From Pseudomonadota bacterium (GTDB lineage: Bacteria > Myxococcota_A > UBA796 > GCA-2862545): a stretch of 40,565 nt of DNA. The stretch is taken from positions 1-40,565 of the forward strand of contig CANJMY010000029.1 in the NCBI GenBank assembly GCA_947475315.1. The letters run 5' to 3'. Position numbers and translations under genes: made by a program. The notes below the pieces were generated by a model. The model saw only the letters and a list, made by a program, of their open reading frames with translations. It did not search any database and had not been told where the DNA came from. This document shows positions 16,136 through 23,729 of this stretch, piece by piece (positions within the stretch are counted from its first letter, which is position 1; every line of letters starts with the position of its first letter).

Positions 16136-16164
16136 TTCCCGGTCAGCGTGGGGCCGTGTATAAG
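16136..16164 (+). promoter_or_regulatory. Weak promoter candidate before PKD lipoprotein
   Basis: TATAAG (16159-16164) preceded by TG (TGTATAAG) resembles an extended -10 element, 33 bases before the start at 16197. The sequence 17 bases upstream, TTCCCG, is a poor -35 hexamer, so confidence rests on the extended -10. Confidence 0.3.
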
Positions 16165-16196
16165 GCAGGACCGGGGACCGGTAAGGAAGCACGTTC

Positions 16197-17009
16197 ATGC
16201 GTTTCGGACTGATCGGCGTCATCGCGCTTGGACTCGCGGCCTGCGGCAGCGAGACCACCCTGCGTGGCAACACCCGCGACACCGACGGCCTCCCCACCGG
16301 CGACGACGTCCGTCCGGACGACATCCTGCCCCCCATCGCGGTCTGCGCCATCAGCAAGGACCCCACCCAGCCCGGCGAGCCGGTCAGCCTGATCGGCGAG
16401 AATTCGTACGATCCGGACGGCAACCTCATCGTGAACTACCACTGGTCGCTGGTGAAGAAGCCCGCCGGCTCTGAGGCGCGGCTCACGTCCGGCACCGCCA
16501 ACGTCGACGAGTTCACGCCGGACTTGGTCGGCGACTACGCGGTCACGCTCACGGTCACCAACGACTTCGGCAACCCGTCTGAGCCGTGCAGCCGCTCGTT
16601 CCGCGCCGAGCCGAGCCAGGACCTCTACATCGAGCTGACGTCGGAGCACCCCACCGACAACATCGCGCTCCGCGTCGCGCGCAGCTCGGACCCCTCCGAC
16701 TTCTGCTCGCAGGACGGCTGCAGCCAGGACTGGGGCGCCTCCGGCGCAGACGGCGATCCGGCCTTCCTGTCCGATGACGTGTCCGACGGCGCAGACGTCA
16801 TCGCCATCGGGTCTCCCGCCACCGGCAAGTTCACCGTGACCGCGTACGATGACCTGACCGGGCTCGGCCTCGCGGACAACGTGGTGACGGTGGTCGTTTA
16901 CATCAAGGGCGTGGAGGCGTGGCGCGGCAGCCACACCATGCTCAAGGAAAACAGCAGCGCCGACTTCGCCGAGATCAGCTTCCCGTCCGGCTCGGTGACT
17001 GCGCTGTAG
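16197..17009 (+). CDS. PKD-domain lipoprotein
   Basis: This 270-residue protein has a lipoprotein signal (MRFGLIGVIALGLAACGS; lipobox L-A-A-C, Cys16), a polar Asp/Thr-rich linker and then a PKD/Ig-like beta-sandwich (residues about 45-145) with S-Y-D-P-D-G-N and W-S-L, ending in YAVTLTVTNDFG. A second beta-rich portion with a Cys pair (FCSQDGCSQDWGASG) and YIKGVEAWRG follows. This architecture is frequent in surface or periplasmic lipoproteins of Myxococcota and relatives. It lacks any enzymatic motif, so a binding or structural role is likely. AAGGAAG is the ribosome binding site. Confidence 0.8.
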   Translation: MRFGLIGVIALGLAACGSETTLRGNTRDTDGLPTGDDVRPDDILPPIAVCAISKDPTQPGEPVSLIGENSYDPDGNLIVNYHWSLVKKPAGSEARLTSGTANVDEFTPDLVGDYAVTLTVTNDFGNPSEPCSRSFRAEPSQDLYIELTSEHPTDNIALRVARSSDPSDFCSQDGCSQDWGASGADGDPAFLSDDVSDGADVIAIGSPATGKFTVTAYDDLTGLGLADNVVTVVVYIKGVEAWRGSHTMLKENSSADFAEISFPSGSVTAL

Positions 17010-17037
17010 TTCGCGGTCACCGGCTGTTCGTCCGGCG

Positions 17038-18201
17038 CTAGATCCCGATCCACCAGCCGAGCGCGCGCGCCGCGGCCCAGTTGCCGCCGAAGGCGAGCAG
17101 CGCCGACGCCAGCGTGATCACGCCCAGCTCGGTGCCCAGGATGACGGCGATCGTCCCCCGCCCTGCGCCCATGCGGCGCAGCAGCGTGATCTCGTCGCGC
17201 CGCAGCCGCACCGACAACGACAGCACCAGGCCGACAAAAGCCAGCGTCGACACGACCACCAGCACGCCGCCCACGGCGAGCAGCTCCTGCACGCGCAGCA
17301 CCACGTCCAAGATCGCGCGCACCACCGCCACCGGGCGCACCCCTTGGTTCACGGTGTCCACCGCCAGATCGCCGAGCGCTTGATCGCGGGCGCGATCATC
17401 CTTGGGGAAGATCAACACGCCGGTGAGCGGCCAGTCGGCGGACGCGCCGTGCAGGTGGAAGGTGGGCAGCGACTCAGACGTGATCTCCGTGAACATGAAG
17501 ATCGACAAGCTCGCCTCCATGTTCTCGTTCGTGGCGGCGACGGCGTCGTTCTTGGTGACGGCCGCGTGGCCGTGCAGCAGGCCCTCGACCGCCCACGTCG
17601 TCTTCACGTCCACCAGGATGGCGTCGTCATCCGGGCCGCCCGTCGGCGCGAGCACGCCCACGACATGCAGGAGCAGCGGGTAGGCCCCTGAGAGATCGTA
17701 GAGGTTCGTCGCGTCCGTTCGGATCGCGTCGCCGGGGCCCAGGTTCGCCGCCCGCGCGACCGACGCGCCCACCACCGCCTCGCCGAGCGTGCCGAATCGA
17801 CGGCCCTTCGCGAGCGTCAGGTGACGCGCGTCAAAGTACTCGACCGACGTACCGACGACCGGCGCGCCGCCCGCCGCGTAGCGGACGAAGAGCGGCACGA
17901 CGACGCCGTAGCGCTTGGCCTGCAGCGCCTCGGCCTCGGCGTACGGCACGGTGTCGCGCACGCGGCCCCGGAAGAACAGGCTCGACATCACCAGGTCGAA
18001 CTCGTTGCCGGCGTGGCCGACGAGGATCGGGGTCGCCTCGGCGCGCGACAGCAGCCGCCCCTGCGCGAGCTGACCGAGGGTCGCGGTGAACGCGGGCAGG
18101 AAGAGCGCAACGGCCAGGCCGATCACGAGCACGACCGTGCGGCCCGCGTTCGCGCGGAGCGAGCGGCGCGCGAGGTAGAGCGCGTGGCGCGGCGGGATCA
18201 C
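17038..18201 (-). CDS. FtsX/MacB-type ABC transporter permease with three predicted helices
   Basis: This 387-residue protein has one helix near residues 21-43, a large extracytoplasmic domain (about 44-300), and helices near 308-331 and 349-373. The cytoplasmic loop DEITLLRRMGAGRGTI between the last two is the conserved FtsX-family coupling segment. MacB/LolC-like permeases usually have four helices; this one stops (WWIGI) before a fourth, so it is short at the C-terminus by one helix. It starts at GTG 18201, overlapping the ATPase stop as GTGA. With the ATPase it probably forms a mechanotransmission-type ABC system acting on envelope substrates rather than a solute importer. Confidence 0.85.
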   Translation of the reverse strand: MIPPRHALYLARRSLRANAGRTVVLVIGLAVALFLPAFTATLGQLAQGRLLSRAEATPILVGHAGNEFDLVMSSLFFRGRVRDTVPYAEAEALQAKRYGVVVPLFVRYAAGGAPVVGTSVEYFDARHLTLAKGRRFGTLGEAVVGASVARAANLGPGDAIRTDATNLYDLSGAYPLLLHVVGVLAPTGGPDDDAILVDVKTTWAVEGLLHGHAAVTKNDAVAATNENMEASLSIFMFTEITSESLPTFHLHGASADWPLTGVLIFPKDDRARDQALGDLAVDTVNQGVRPVAVVRAILDVVLRVQELLAVGGVLVVVSTLAFVGLVLSLSVRLRRDEITLLRRMGAGRGTIAVILGTELGVITLASALLAFGGNWAAARALGWWIGI

Positions 18202-18857
18202 GGGCCCCCTCCCATCGTCAGCACCACGTCGAAGCGATCCTGCATGCGGAGGTCGTGCGTGACCATCACCAGCGTGGTGCCTCGATCGCGCACGAGCGCG
18301 TCGAGCAGCGCCATCACGTCATCGGCGCGCGCCGCGTCCAAGCCGGTGGTCGGCTCGTCGGCCAGCACGATCGACGGCTGAGTCACAAGCGCCCGCGCGA
18401 TCGCCACGCGCTGCCGCTCGCCCTGGGACAAATGGGAAGGCGAGCGCGAGCGATGGGCGCCCAAGCCAAGCTCGTCGAGCAAGGCGACCGCATGCGCACG
18501 CGCCGCGTCGTCGAGCGCCAACGTGGCGTCGAGACGGAACGGGAGCAGCACGTTGTCGAGCACGTCGAGGTAGTCGACCAGCGGGAAGTCCTGGAACACA
18601 AAGCCGACGTGACGCAGACGCCACGCCCGCCGCGCACGCTCGGACATCTGGTGCAGCGCCGCGTCGCCCACTTGAACGGTGCCGGAGTCCGGCGTGAGCG
18701 TGCCCGAGATCAGCCCGAGCAAGGTCGACTTTCCGCAGCCGGACGGGCCGACCACGCCCACGCGCGAGCCCACCGCGACCGTCCACTCCGGCAGGTCGAG
18801 CGCGAACGCGCCCTCGCCGTACGCGAAGCGCACACCGCGAAGCTCGAGCGCGTTCAT
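18198..18857 (-). CDS. ABC transporter ATP-binding protein (LolD/MacB type)
   Basis: This 219-residue single-domain ATPase has Walker A GPSGCGKST, Q-loop FVFQDFPL, signature LSQGERQRVAIARAL, Walker B IVLADEPTTGLD and H-loop VMVTHD. The signature is LSQGE rather than LSGGQ, a tolerated variation in the LolD/MacB group. The ATG at 18857 overlaps the previous gene's stop (ATGA); the longer open frame to 19229 is shadow. It energises the adjoining FtsX-like permease. Confidence 0.94.
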   Translation of the reverse strand: MNALELRGVRFAYGEGAFALDLPEWTVAVGSRVGVVGPSGCGKSTLLGLISGTLTPDSGTVQVGDAALHQMSERARRAWRLRHVGFVFQDFPLVDYLDVLDNVLLPFRLDATLALDDAARAHAVALLDELGLGAHRSRSPSHLSQGERQRVAIARALVTQPSIVLADEPTTGLDAARADDVMALLDALVRDRGTTLVMVTHDLRMQDRFDVVLTMGGGP

Positions 18858-19546
18858 GGCGCGGCCTTCGTGGAGGGCGAGCTCGGCGACGCCTCGCGGG
18901 AGGGCGCGTCGGTCGTCGGCGGCTCCTCCTTGGGCGACACGTCGGTCGTCGGCGGCGCGTCCTTCGCTGCGCCGTCCTTGGGCGCGTCGAACAGGCCCGC
19001 GTTGAACATCTCCAGCGGGTCCATGAAGCCCGCGTCCGCGCCGGTCCCTGCGCCGGATCCGAGCACGTCGTTCGCGGTCAGCACCGACGACACGCGCGCC
19101 AGATCCCGCATGTGGGTGTCGGTAATGCGCCAGCCGTCGTCCGTCGGCGTGAGCGTGTAGACCGCGCGGTACCGGTTGATGCGCGGGTGCATGTGCCGCT
19201 GGTGGGTGACGACGCCGCGCACCAGCCACGACGCGTCCACGCGCACGCGCCCCGCGTCGTCCATGTCGAGCACGGACACGTCGTCGTACTCCACGCCGCT
19301 GATATGCACGGCGGTGGACTCGTCGCGCATCCGCACCAGCGCGCGCCAGTGCTCGACGTAGGCGTCCGTCAGTGCGTCGCCCGCGAAGCTCTGCGCGAGC
19401 TGCGCGTGCACCGCGTCCCGATCCGAGCCCAGGTCGAAGACATGGTAGACCGGCGCGTGCAGCGCCTCGAAGTCCGCGATGATCGCCGACGCGTCCGGCG
19501 TCGGGGCGGCGCAGGCCACACTCAGCGCCAGCGCGGCCCGCCTCAT
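18854..19546 (-). CDS. Exported NTF2/SnoaL-like protein, partner of ABC system
   Basis: This 230-residue protein has a very short signal (MRRAALALSVACAAP) with a possible but imperfect lipobox (S-V-A-C). Residues about 20-150 form an alpha+beta domain ending in two strands, VRVDASWLVRGVVTHQRH and RYRAVYTLTPTDDGWRITD, the pattern of NTF2/SnoaL-like cone folds. The His/Arg cluster T-H-Q-R-H-M-H-P-R-I-N is striking and could bind a ligand or metal. The last about 60 residues are a low-complexity Asp/Pro/Thr tail with two near-repeats (PPTTDVSPKEEPPTTDAPS). It overlaps both neighbours by ATGA, so it belongs to the ABC operon. Confidence 0.7.
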   Translation of the reverse strand: MRRAALALSVACAAPTPDASAIIADFEALHAPVYHVFDLGSDRDAVHAQLAQSFAGDALTDAYVEHWRALVRMRDESTAVHISGVEYDDVSVLDMDDAGRVRVDASWLVRGVVTHQRHMHPRINRYRAVYTLTPTDDGWRITDTHMRDLARVSSVLTANDVLGSGAGTGADAGFMDPLEMFNAGLFDAPKDGAAKDAPPTTDVSPKEEPPTTDAPSREASPSSPSTKAAP

Positions 19547-20169
19547 GGGGTGCTGACGAACCGCGCTTCCAGGCGACGAAGCGACAGGTCCCGGGTCCAG
19601 AAGCGAGGATCGTCGACGTTGTACGGGGCGTTCGGCAGCGCGACCCGCGACGAGTCCATCGTCACCTTCCAGCCGCGGCCCGCCACCACCATCGCCGAGT
19701 AGACCATGGGCTTGTCGGCCAGGCCCCAGTTCTCGATCACAACGTCGACGTCTTGGTCGAGCTTGAGCGGCGCCGAAGGCTTGAACTCCACCATGTACAG
19801 GAAGAAGCCGCCGGTGACCGCGCCCTTGCCGTTCAGTCGGTTGTCCTTGGGGCCCCAGGTGCCGGGCACCACCTGACCGTCCACGCGCACGCGGAGGCCC
19901 TGGCCCATCTGGTCCCAGACCTTGTGCGAGTAGGCGTCGAGCACCTGCTGAGCCTGGTGCGACGGCTCCGTGGCCGAACGCGCGGCCTCCATGCCCGCGC
20001 GAAGATCTGCCGCCACCACGTCGAACGGGACCTCCATCACCACGACGGCTTCGAGGTGGTCGCCGTCGAACTGGATCGCCGCGCGCATGCTGTAGTCGAC
20101 GCGCGACATGGGGTGCGCGCTGGCGACCGAAGCCGTCAGCAGGGCCACCATGGCGACAGGTCGAAGCAT
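19543..20169 (-). CDS. Exported protein heading the ABC operon, unknown function
   Basis: This 208-residue protein starts at ATG 20169 with GGGGAGG upstream; MLRPVAMVALLTASVASA is a Sec signal peptide followed by HPMSRVDYSMR. The mature protein is beta-rich: IQFDGDHLEAVVVMEVPFD, then a helical part, LRVRVDGQVVPGTW, GGFFLYMVEFKPSAPL, VDVVIENWGL and a Trp-rich end. The arrangement suggests one or two beta-sandwich domains. I recognise no named family, though the combination with an NTF2-like protein and an ABC pair looks like a conserved module. It is the first gene of a four-gene run, all joined by 4-base overlaps. Confidence 0.72.
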   Translation of the reverse strand: MLRPVAMVALLTASVASAHPMSRVDYSMRAAIQFDGDHLEAVVVMEVPFDVVAADLRAGMEAARSATEPSHQAQQVLDAYSHKVWDQMGQGLRVRVDGQVVPGTWGPKDNRLNGKGAVTGGFFLYMVEFKPSAPLKLDQDVDVVIENWGLADKPMVYSAMVVAGRGWKVTMDSSRVALPNAPYNVDDPRFWTRDLSLRRLEARFVSTP

Positions 20170-20228
20170 CCGGCCTCCCCGCGCCCGTCCGCGCCGCCCA
20201 CGCAGGCGGCGCGTCGGGTCAGGCACGA

Positions 20229-21575
20229 TCAGACGGAGGCGCGACGGCGGCGCGCGAGCACCGCGAGGGCCGTCAGCGCGAGCACACCCGCGCCGTTGGT
20301 CCCGCCGGTGTCACAAGCACCCTGGCGGCCGATGTTCTTCACGTCGAAGGTCAGCTTGGCCGCGCCGGTTCCGGCAGGGCCGCCGATGTTGAGGACGGCG
20401 GTGTACGTGCCGGCGTCGTCGAACGTGACCTCAGGCTCCCAGGCGCGCAGGGTCTTGACGGGCTCGCCCTCGACCTTGTCACCCGCGAAGATGTCCCACT
20501 GGACGTCCGAGATGCACTTGTACACCGCGATGTTGGTGTCGTTGAGCAGACGGACGCTCAGGCCCTTGGTGGGCTCCGCGGAGAACGCAGGCTCCGGAAC
20601 GCCGCAGGCATCCACGTAGGCCGCCTTCTTGTCGCAGTACTGCCACTCGCCGCACGCGTCGCGGGTGCCCTCAAAGCACACGTTGATCGTGTAGTTGCCC
20701 GGCGCCTTGTACGTGTGCGTGCCGTTGATGCCCTCAGACGTCTCGCCGTCACCCCAGGACCAGGTGACGCCCGTGATCTCGGCCTTGCTCGAGCTGATCA
20801 CGCCGCACTTCAACTCAAAGGGCACGACGCCGATCGCCTCGGTGCCATCGTCTTCCGGGTTGAGCTCGTTGCTGCACTTGAACGTGGCGTACGGGCCGTA
20901 CAGCGCGTTCAGGCTGGCGATGTCGTCGGAGTTGGGGAAGTACTCGGACGGGGTCTCGCAGTTCGCGGCCTGCCAGTACATGGTCGACGTGCGCATCGCG
21001 AGATCGTTGCACGGGTCTTCGCGCTCACACGGGTGGCCCATGCCCATCAAGTGGCCGATCTCGTGCAGCGTCGTCGACTCGATGGAGGGGCGACCGCCGC
21101 AGTTGTTGCTGGCGATCTCCGCGTCCGTCGCGAAGGCGGCGTTGTCGTTGTAGATGATGTCGCCGTCGTCCGCGACCTTGTAGGTCTCGCCGTTGATGAT
21201 CTGGCGCTTGGCGCCGGTCAACGTGAGCGAGGCCGCCAGGATGCCCGGCTCGACCAGGTCGTCCTTGGGGTCATCGTAGGTGACTCGGTTGATGCGGTCG
21301 TGCTTGTAGCCGATGTTCTCTTCGGCGGGCAGCACTCTGCCCAGCTCGGCGCTGAAGTCCGCGCAGGGGGCGGCGGCATGCCAAGTCTCGTAGGACATGC
21401 CCAGGATGCTGATCAGGTAGTCCATGTCCTTGCCGCCGTACGAGCCGACGTCGGCGACGTCGTACACGACGGGCATGTCCTCATAGGCCCACACGTGACC
21501 GATGTGCTTCCAGGCGACGGCCGGCGTGGAGATGGCCATACCAAGCGCGATGAGGGCTAGGGTCTTGCGGTTCAT
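20229..21575 (-). CDS. Secreted matrixin-type zinc metalloprotease with PKD domain and MYXO-CTERM-like tail
   Basis: This is a 448-residue protein. Residues 1-21 are a signal peptide. The catalytic domain has HEIGHLMGMGH (His171, Glu172, His175, His181), the metzincin zinc motif, followed by RTSTMYW with the Met-turn. An adjoining region (about 265-320) contains W-S-W-G-D-G-E and HTYKAPGNYTINV, a PKD domain. The end, CDTGGTNGAG then a hydrophobic helix and ARRRRASV, resembles the MYXO-CTERM surface-sorting tail. It is probably exported and anchored or released at the cell surface. The start ATG overlaps the upstream gene's stop by one base (TGATG). Confidence 0.88.
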   Translation of the reverse strand: MNRKTLALIALGMAISTPAVAWKHIGHVWAYEDMPVVYDVADVGSYGGKDMDYLISILGMSYETWHAAAPCADFSAELGRVLPAEENIGYKHDRINRVTYDDPKDDLVEPGILAASLTLTGAKRQIINGETYKVADDGDIIYNDNAAFATDAEIASNNCGGRPSIESTTLHEIGHLMGMGHPCEREDPCNDLAMRTSTMYWQAANCETPSEYFPNSDDIASLNALYGPYATFKCSNELNPEDDGTEAIGVVPFELKCGVISSSKAEITGVTWSWGDGETSEGINGTHTYKAPGNYTINVCFEGTRDACGEWQYCDKKAAYVDACGVPEPAFSAEPTKGLSVRLLNDTNIAVYKCISDVQWDIFAGDKVEGEPVKTLRAWEPEVTFDDAGTYTAVLNIGGPAGTGAAKLTFDVKNIGRQGACDTGGTNGAGVLALTALAVLARRRRASV

Positions 21576-22225
21576 CAGTGCCTCCGCCGAGCCGGCGCGT
21601 TGATCTCGGCGAGCTGCGCGGGCGAGAGGCCCGGGATGGCCTCCCCGGTCCAGCCGGTCACGAGTCGGGAGTCGATCGTCTGGATGAGATCAACCAGGTA
21701 GACGCGCCGCTCCTGCTCCAGATGGGGCAGGAAGCGCGCGTCGAACATCTCCTTGGGGGGAGACTGGTAGGTCAGCGTGTACGGCTCGCGCTCACCGGGG
21801 GCGCGGCGGATGATGTGCACGCCCATGTACTTGGCGACCGGCACCAAGCGCGCGCGCTCCGAGCCGCTCTGGGCCAGGAAGAACACGGCCTCTTCGCCGA
21901 CGGAGAACTTGGCCGCGCCCGCGATCAGCAGGCCCTGGCCTTCGAACTCGCCGCCGAGGCTGTCCACGATGACCGAGGTGGGGTCATCCGGGCCCTTCAT
22001 GACCTTGGCCACGGTGACCTTGGCGCGGGTCCAAATCAGGCCGCGCTCGTCCTGCTCGGTCCAGACCTTCTCCACCGTGCCCCGCACGATGTAGGTGGAC
22101 GCGTCGACCAACATGTCGGTGGTCATGGGCGCGAAGGTCGTGGCGTGGGCCACGCTCGGGAGTCCGGACACCGCGACGACCAGCGCCAGCGCTGCCAGGA
22201 TCGGCTTGAACCTCAAACGGGTCAT
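21575..22225 (-). CDS. Exported protein coupled to metalloprotease, unknown function
   Basis: This 216-residue protein starts at ATG 22225 (GGAGC upstream); residues about 1-28 are a signal peptide ending V-A-H-A. The mature part begins TTFAPMTTDMLVDASTYIV and contains an OB- or barrel-like beta region (YIVRGTVEKVWTEQD, WTRAKVTVAKVMKGPDD, SVIVDSLGGEFEGQGL, KFSVGEEAVFFLA). Proteins with this strand pattern are often found next to matrixin-like proteases in deltaproteobacteria, but I cannot name a family. Its TGA overlaps the protease ATG, so the two are translationally coupled, suggesting a chaperone, inhibitor or cofactor role (inference). Confidence 0.72.
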   Translation of the reverse strand: MTRLRFKPILAALALVVAVSGLPSVAHATTFAPMTTDMLVDASTYIVRGTVEKVWTEQDERGLIWTRAKVTVAKVMKGPDDPTSVIVDSLGGEFEGQGLLIAGAAKFSVGEEAVFFLAQSGSERARLVPVAKYMGVHIIRRAPGEREPYTLTYQSPPKEMFDARFLPHLEQERRVYLVDLIQTIDSRLVTGWTGEAIPGLSPAQLAEINAPARRRH

Positions 22226-22249
22226 GGGCTTGCTCCATCGGCCTGAGCA

Positions 22250-22265
22250 GACCCCAGGGGGGGTC
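22250..22265. other. GC-rich short hairpin in leader
   Basis: GACCCC (22250-22255) and GGGGTC (22260-22265) are perfect 6-base arms about 25 bases upstream of the start at 22225. The rest of the 189-base gap to the GT4 stop holds another 5-base-arm dyad, CGACG-TTCA-CGTCG (22339-22352), and no strong promoter that I can identify. Confidence 0.3.
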
Positions 22266-22414
22266 AATGTCGAGTCCTCGCCGCACAGGCCTGACGGGAG
22301 GAACCAGATCGGACGGCCCACACTAGCACACCTGAGCCCGACGTTCACGTCGACACCTCGTCAGGTAATGCTTCCCACCGCTGGCGCGGACTGCATGGCC
22401 TCGGCGATCCGCCC

Positions 22415-23566
22415 CTAGAGCCCCAAGTGGGCCATCAACCGGGCATTCACGATACGGTGGTCGAACCGCGACTGGCAGCGGGCCCTGGACGCTTCGCCCA
22501 TGGCGGTGATCGTCGCCGGATCCGACAGCAGGCGCTCCATGTGGGCGGCCAGCGCCGACACGTCGCCTTCGTCGAATAGCCAGCCATTGACGCCCTCTTC
22601 CACCGTCTCCCGGTTGCCAGGGGCCCGGGTAGTGAGGATCGGTCGGCGCATCGCCATGCCCTCCAGGATGGACACGGGCAGGCCCTCAGTGGCGCCGCTG
22701 GGCAGCACGAACACGTCGCTGCGGGCGTACAGGCCGCGGATGTCCTTCACGAACCCGACCAGGTCGACGATGCCCTCCTGGCGCCAGGACTCGAGCTTCT
22801 CGGCCGGGATCGCGTCCGGGTGCTTGGGGTCGGAGTCCCCCGCCACCAGGAAGCGGGCGTGCGGGAAGCGCTTGTGGACCTGACGCGCGGCCTCGACGAA
22901 GGTGCCGACGCCCTTGTGCCAGACCAGCCGCCCGACCATCAGGAAGGTGGCGGCGCCCTTGGCAGGCGACGGGGCGACGGCCTCGAACAGCTCGGTGTCC
23001 ACGCCCTCCCCGTCCATCAAGTAGAGCCGGTCGTCCGGCGCCAGGCGCAGCCGGCGCGCGTCGTCGAGGTTGTCCTGGTTGAGCACGATCAGGCTGTCGC
23101 ACAGGGCGCCCGCGGCTTGAAGCGTGGCGTAGTACACGCGCCGACGCAGCTCCCGCCGCGCGCTGCCGCCCAGGTGGGCGAACCCGAGGCCGGTGATCAT
23201 GCCGTGCACCTTGGGCACACCCGCCGCCCGCGCCGAGGCCGCCCCGATCACCGTCATCTTGTGGGTGTAGGTGAGCACGACGTCCGGCCGGACCACGCGG
23301 CAGGCCCGACGAATGGCCCGCGCCGTGTCCAGGTCGACCATCGGGTTGATGTAGCTGCGGCGAGCGTCCTTGGCGGCGTCCGGCGCCCAGCCTTGGGTCT
23401 CGAACAGCGGCAGGAAGCTCGCCCCGGTCGCCACGATCTCGCGGACACCGTCTCCGCGGGGGGCCGCCACCCAGACGTGGTGCCCACGCGCCACCAGGTC
23501 ACGCAGCAGCGGCAAGCGGAACCAGACCATCGACGCGGCGGTGTTTGCGACCAACAGGACGTGCAT
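22415..23566 (-). CDS. GT4-family glycosyltransferase (PglA/CapM-like)
   Basis: This is a 383-residue GT-B protein. ATG 23566 gives MHVLLVANTAASMVWFRLPL, a start typical of the group; GGGGAGCG lies upstream. THKMTVIGAASARAAGVP followed by MITGLGFAHLG is characteristic of PglA/CapM-like acetamido-sugar transferases. The donor domain has FLMVGRLVWHKGV and GATEGLPVSILEGMAM (EX7E), then RAPGNRETVEEGVNG, a common ending of the nucleotide-sugar site. It likely transfers an acetamido-hexose to a lipid-linked glycan. It is separate from the 0-2 kb glycosyltransferases and divergent from the radical SAM gene. Confidence 0.88.
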   Translation of the reverse strand: MHVLLVANTAASMVWFRLPLLRDLVARGHHVWVAAPRGDGVREIVATGASFLPLFETQGWAPDAAKDARRSYINPMVDLDTARAIRRACRVVRPDVVLTYTHKMTVIGAASARAAGVPKVHGMITGLGFAHLGGSARRELRRRVYYATLQAAGALCDSLIVLNQDNLDDARRLRLAPDDRLYLMDGEGVDTELFEAVAPSPAKGAATFLMVGRLVWHKGVGTFVEAARQVHKRFPHARFLVAGDSDPKHPDAIPAEKLESWRQEGIVDLVGFVKDIRGLYARSDVFVLPSGATEGLPVSILEGMAMRRPILTTRAPGNRETVEEGVNGWLFDEGDVSALAAHMERLLSDPATITAMGEASRARCQSRFDHRIVNARLMAHLGL

Positions 23567-23621
23567 CCAGCGCTCCCCGGGGCTCCAATCTAGCCTACCC
23601 GAGCCATCGCGCGCTCCCGAC

Positions 23622-23651
23622 GTGACAAACACCGGTCGCTTGGGCTATCCT
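23622..23651 (+). promoter_or_regulatory. Sigma-70-like promoter candidate for radical SAM gene
   Basis: GTGACA (23622-23627) and TATCCT (23646-23651) are separated by 18 bases, with 5/6 and 4/6 matches to the housekeeping consensus. It lies 78 bases upstream of the start at 23730. A second -35-like TTGACG (23659-23664) has no matching -10. Confidence 0.35.
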
Positions 23652-23729
23652 CGTTGGCTTGACGACCCGAGACGAACCCGCTGGGGGCGCTTGGGGTAGA
23701 ATCTCCCCTCCTCATCCAGGGAACGGCAC

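Noticed and set aside
23697-23702. TAGAAT as a -10 element for the radical SAM gene
   Set aside because: There is no acceptable -35 at 16-18 bases upstream; the GTGACA/TATCCT pair farther upstream fits better.
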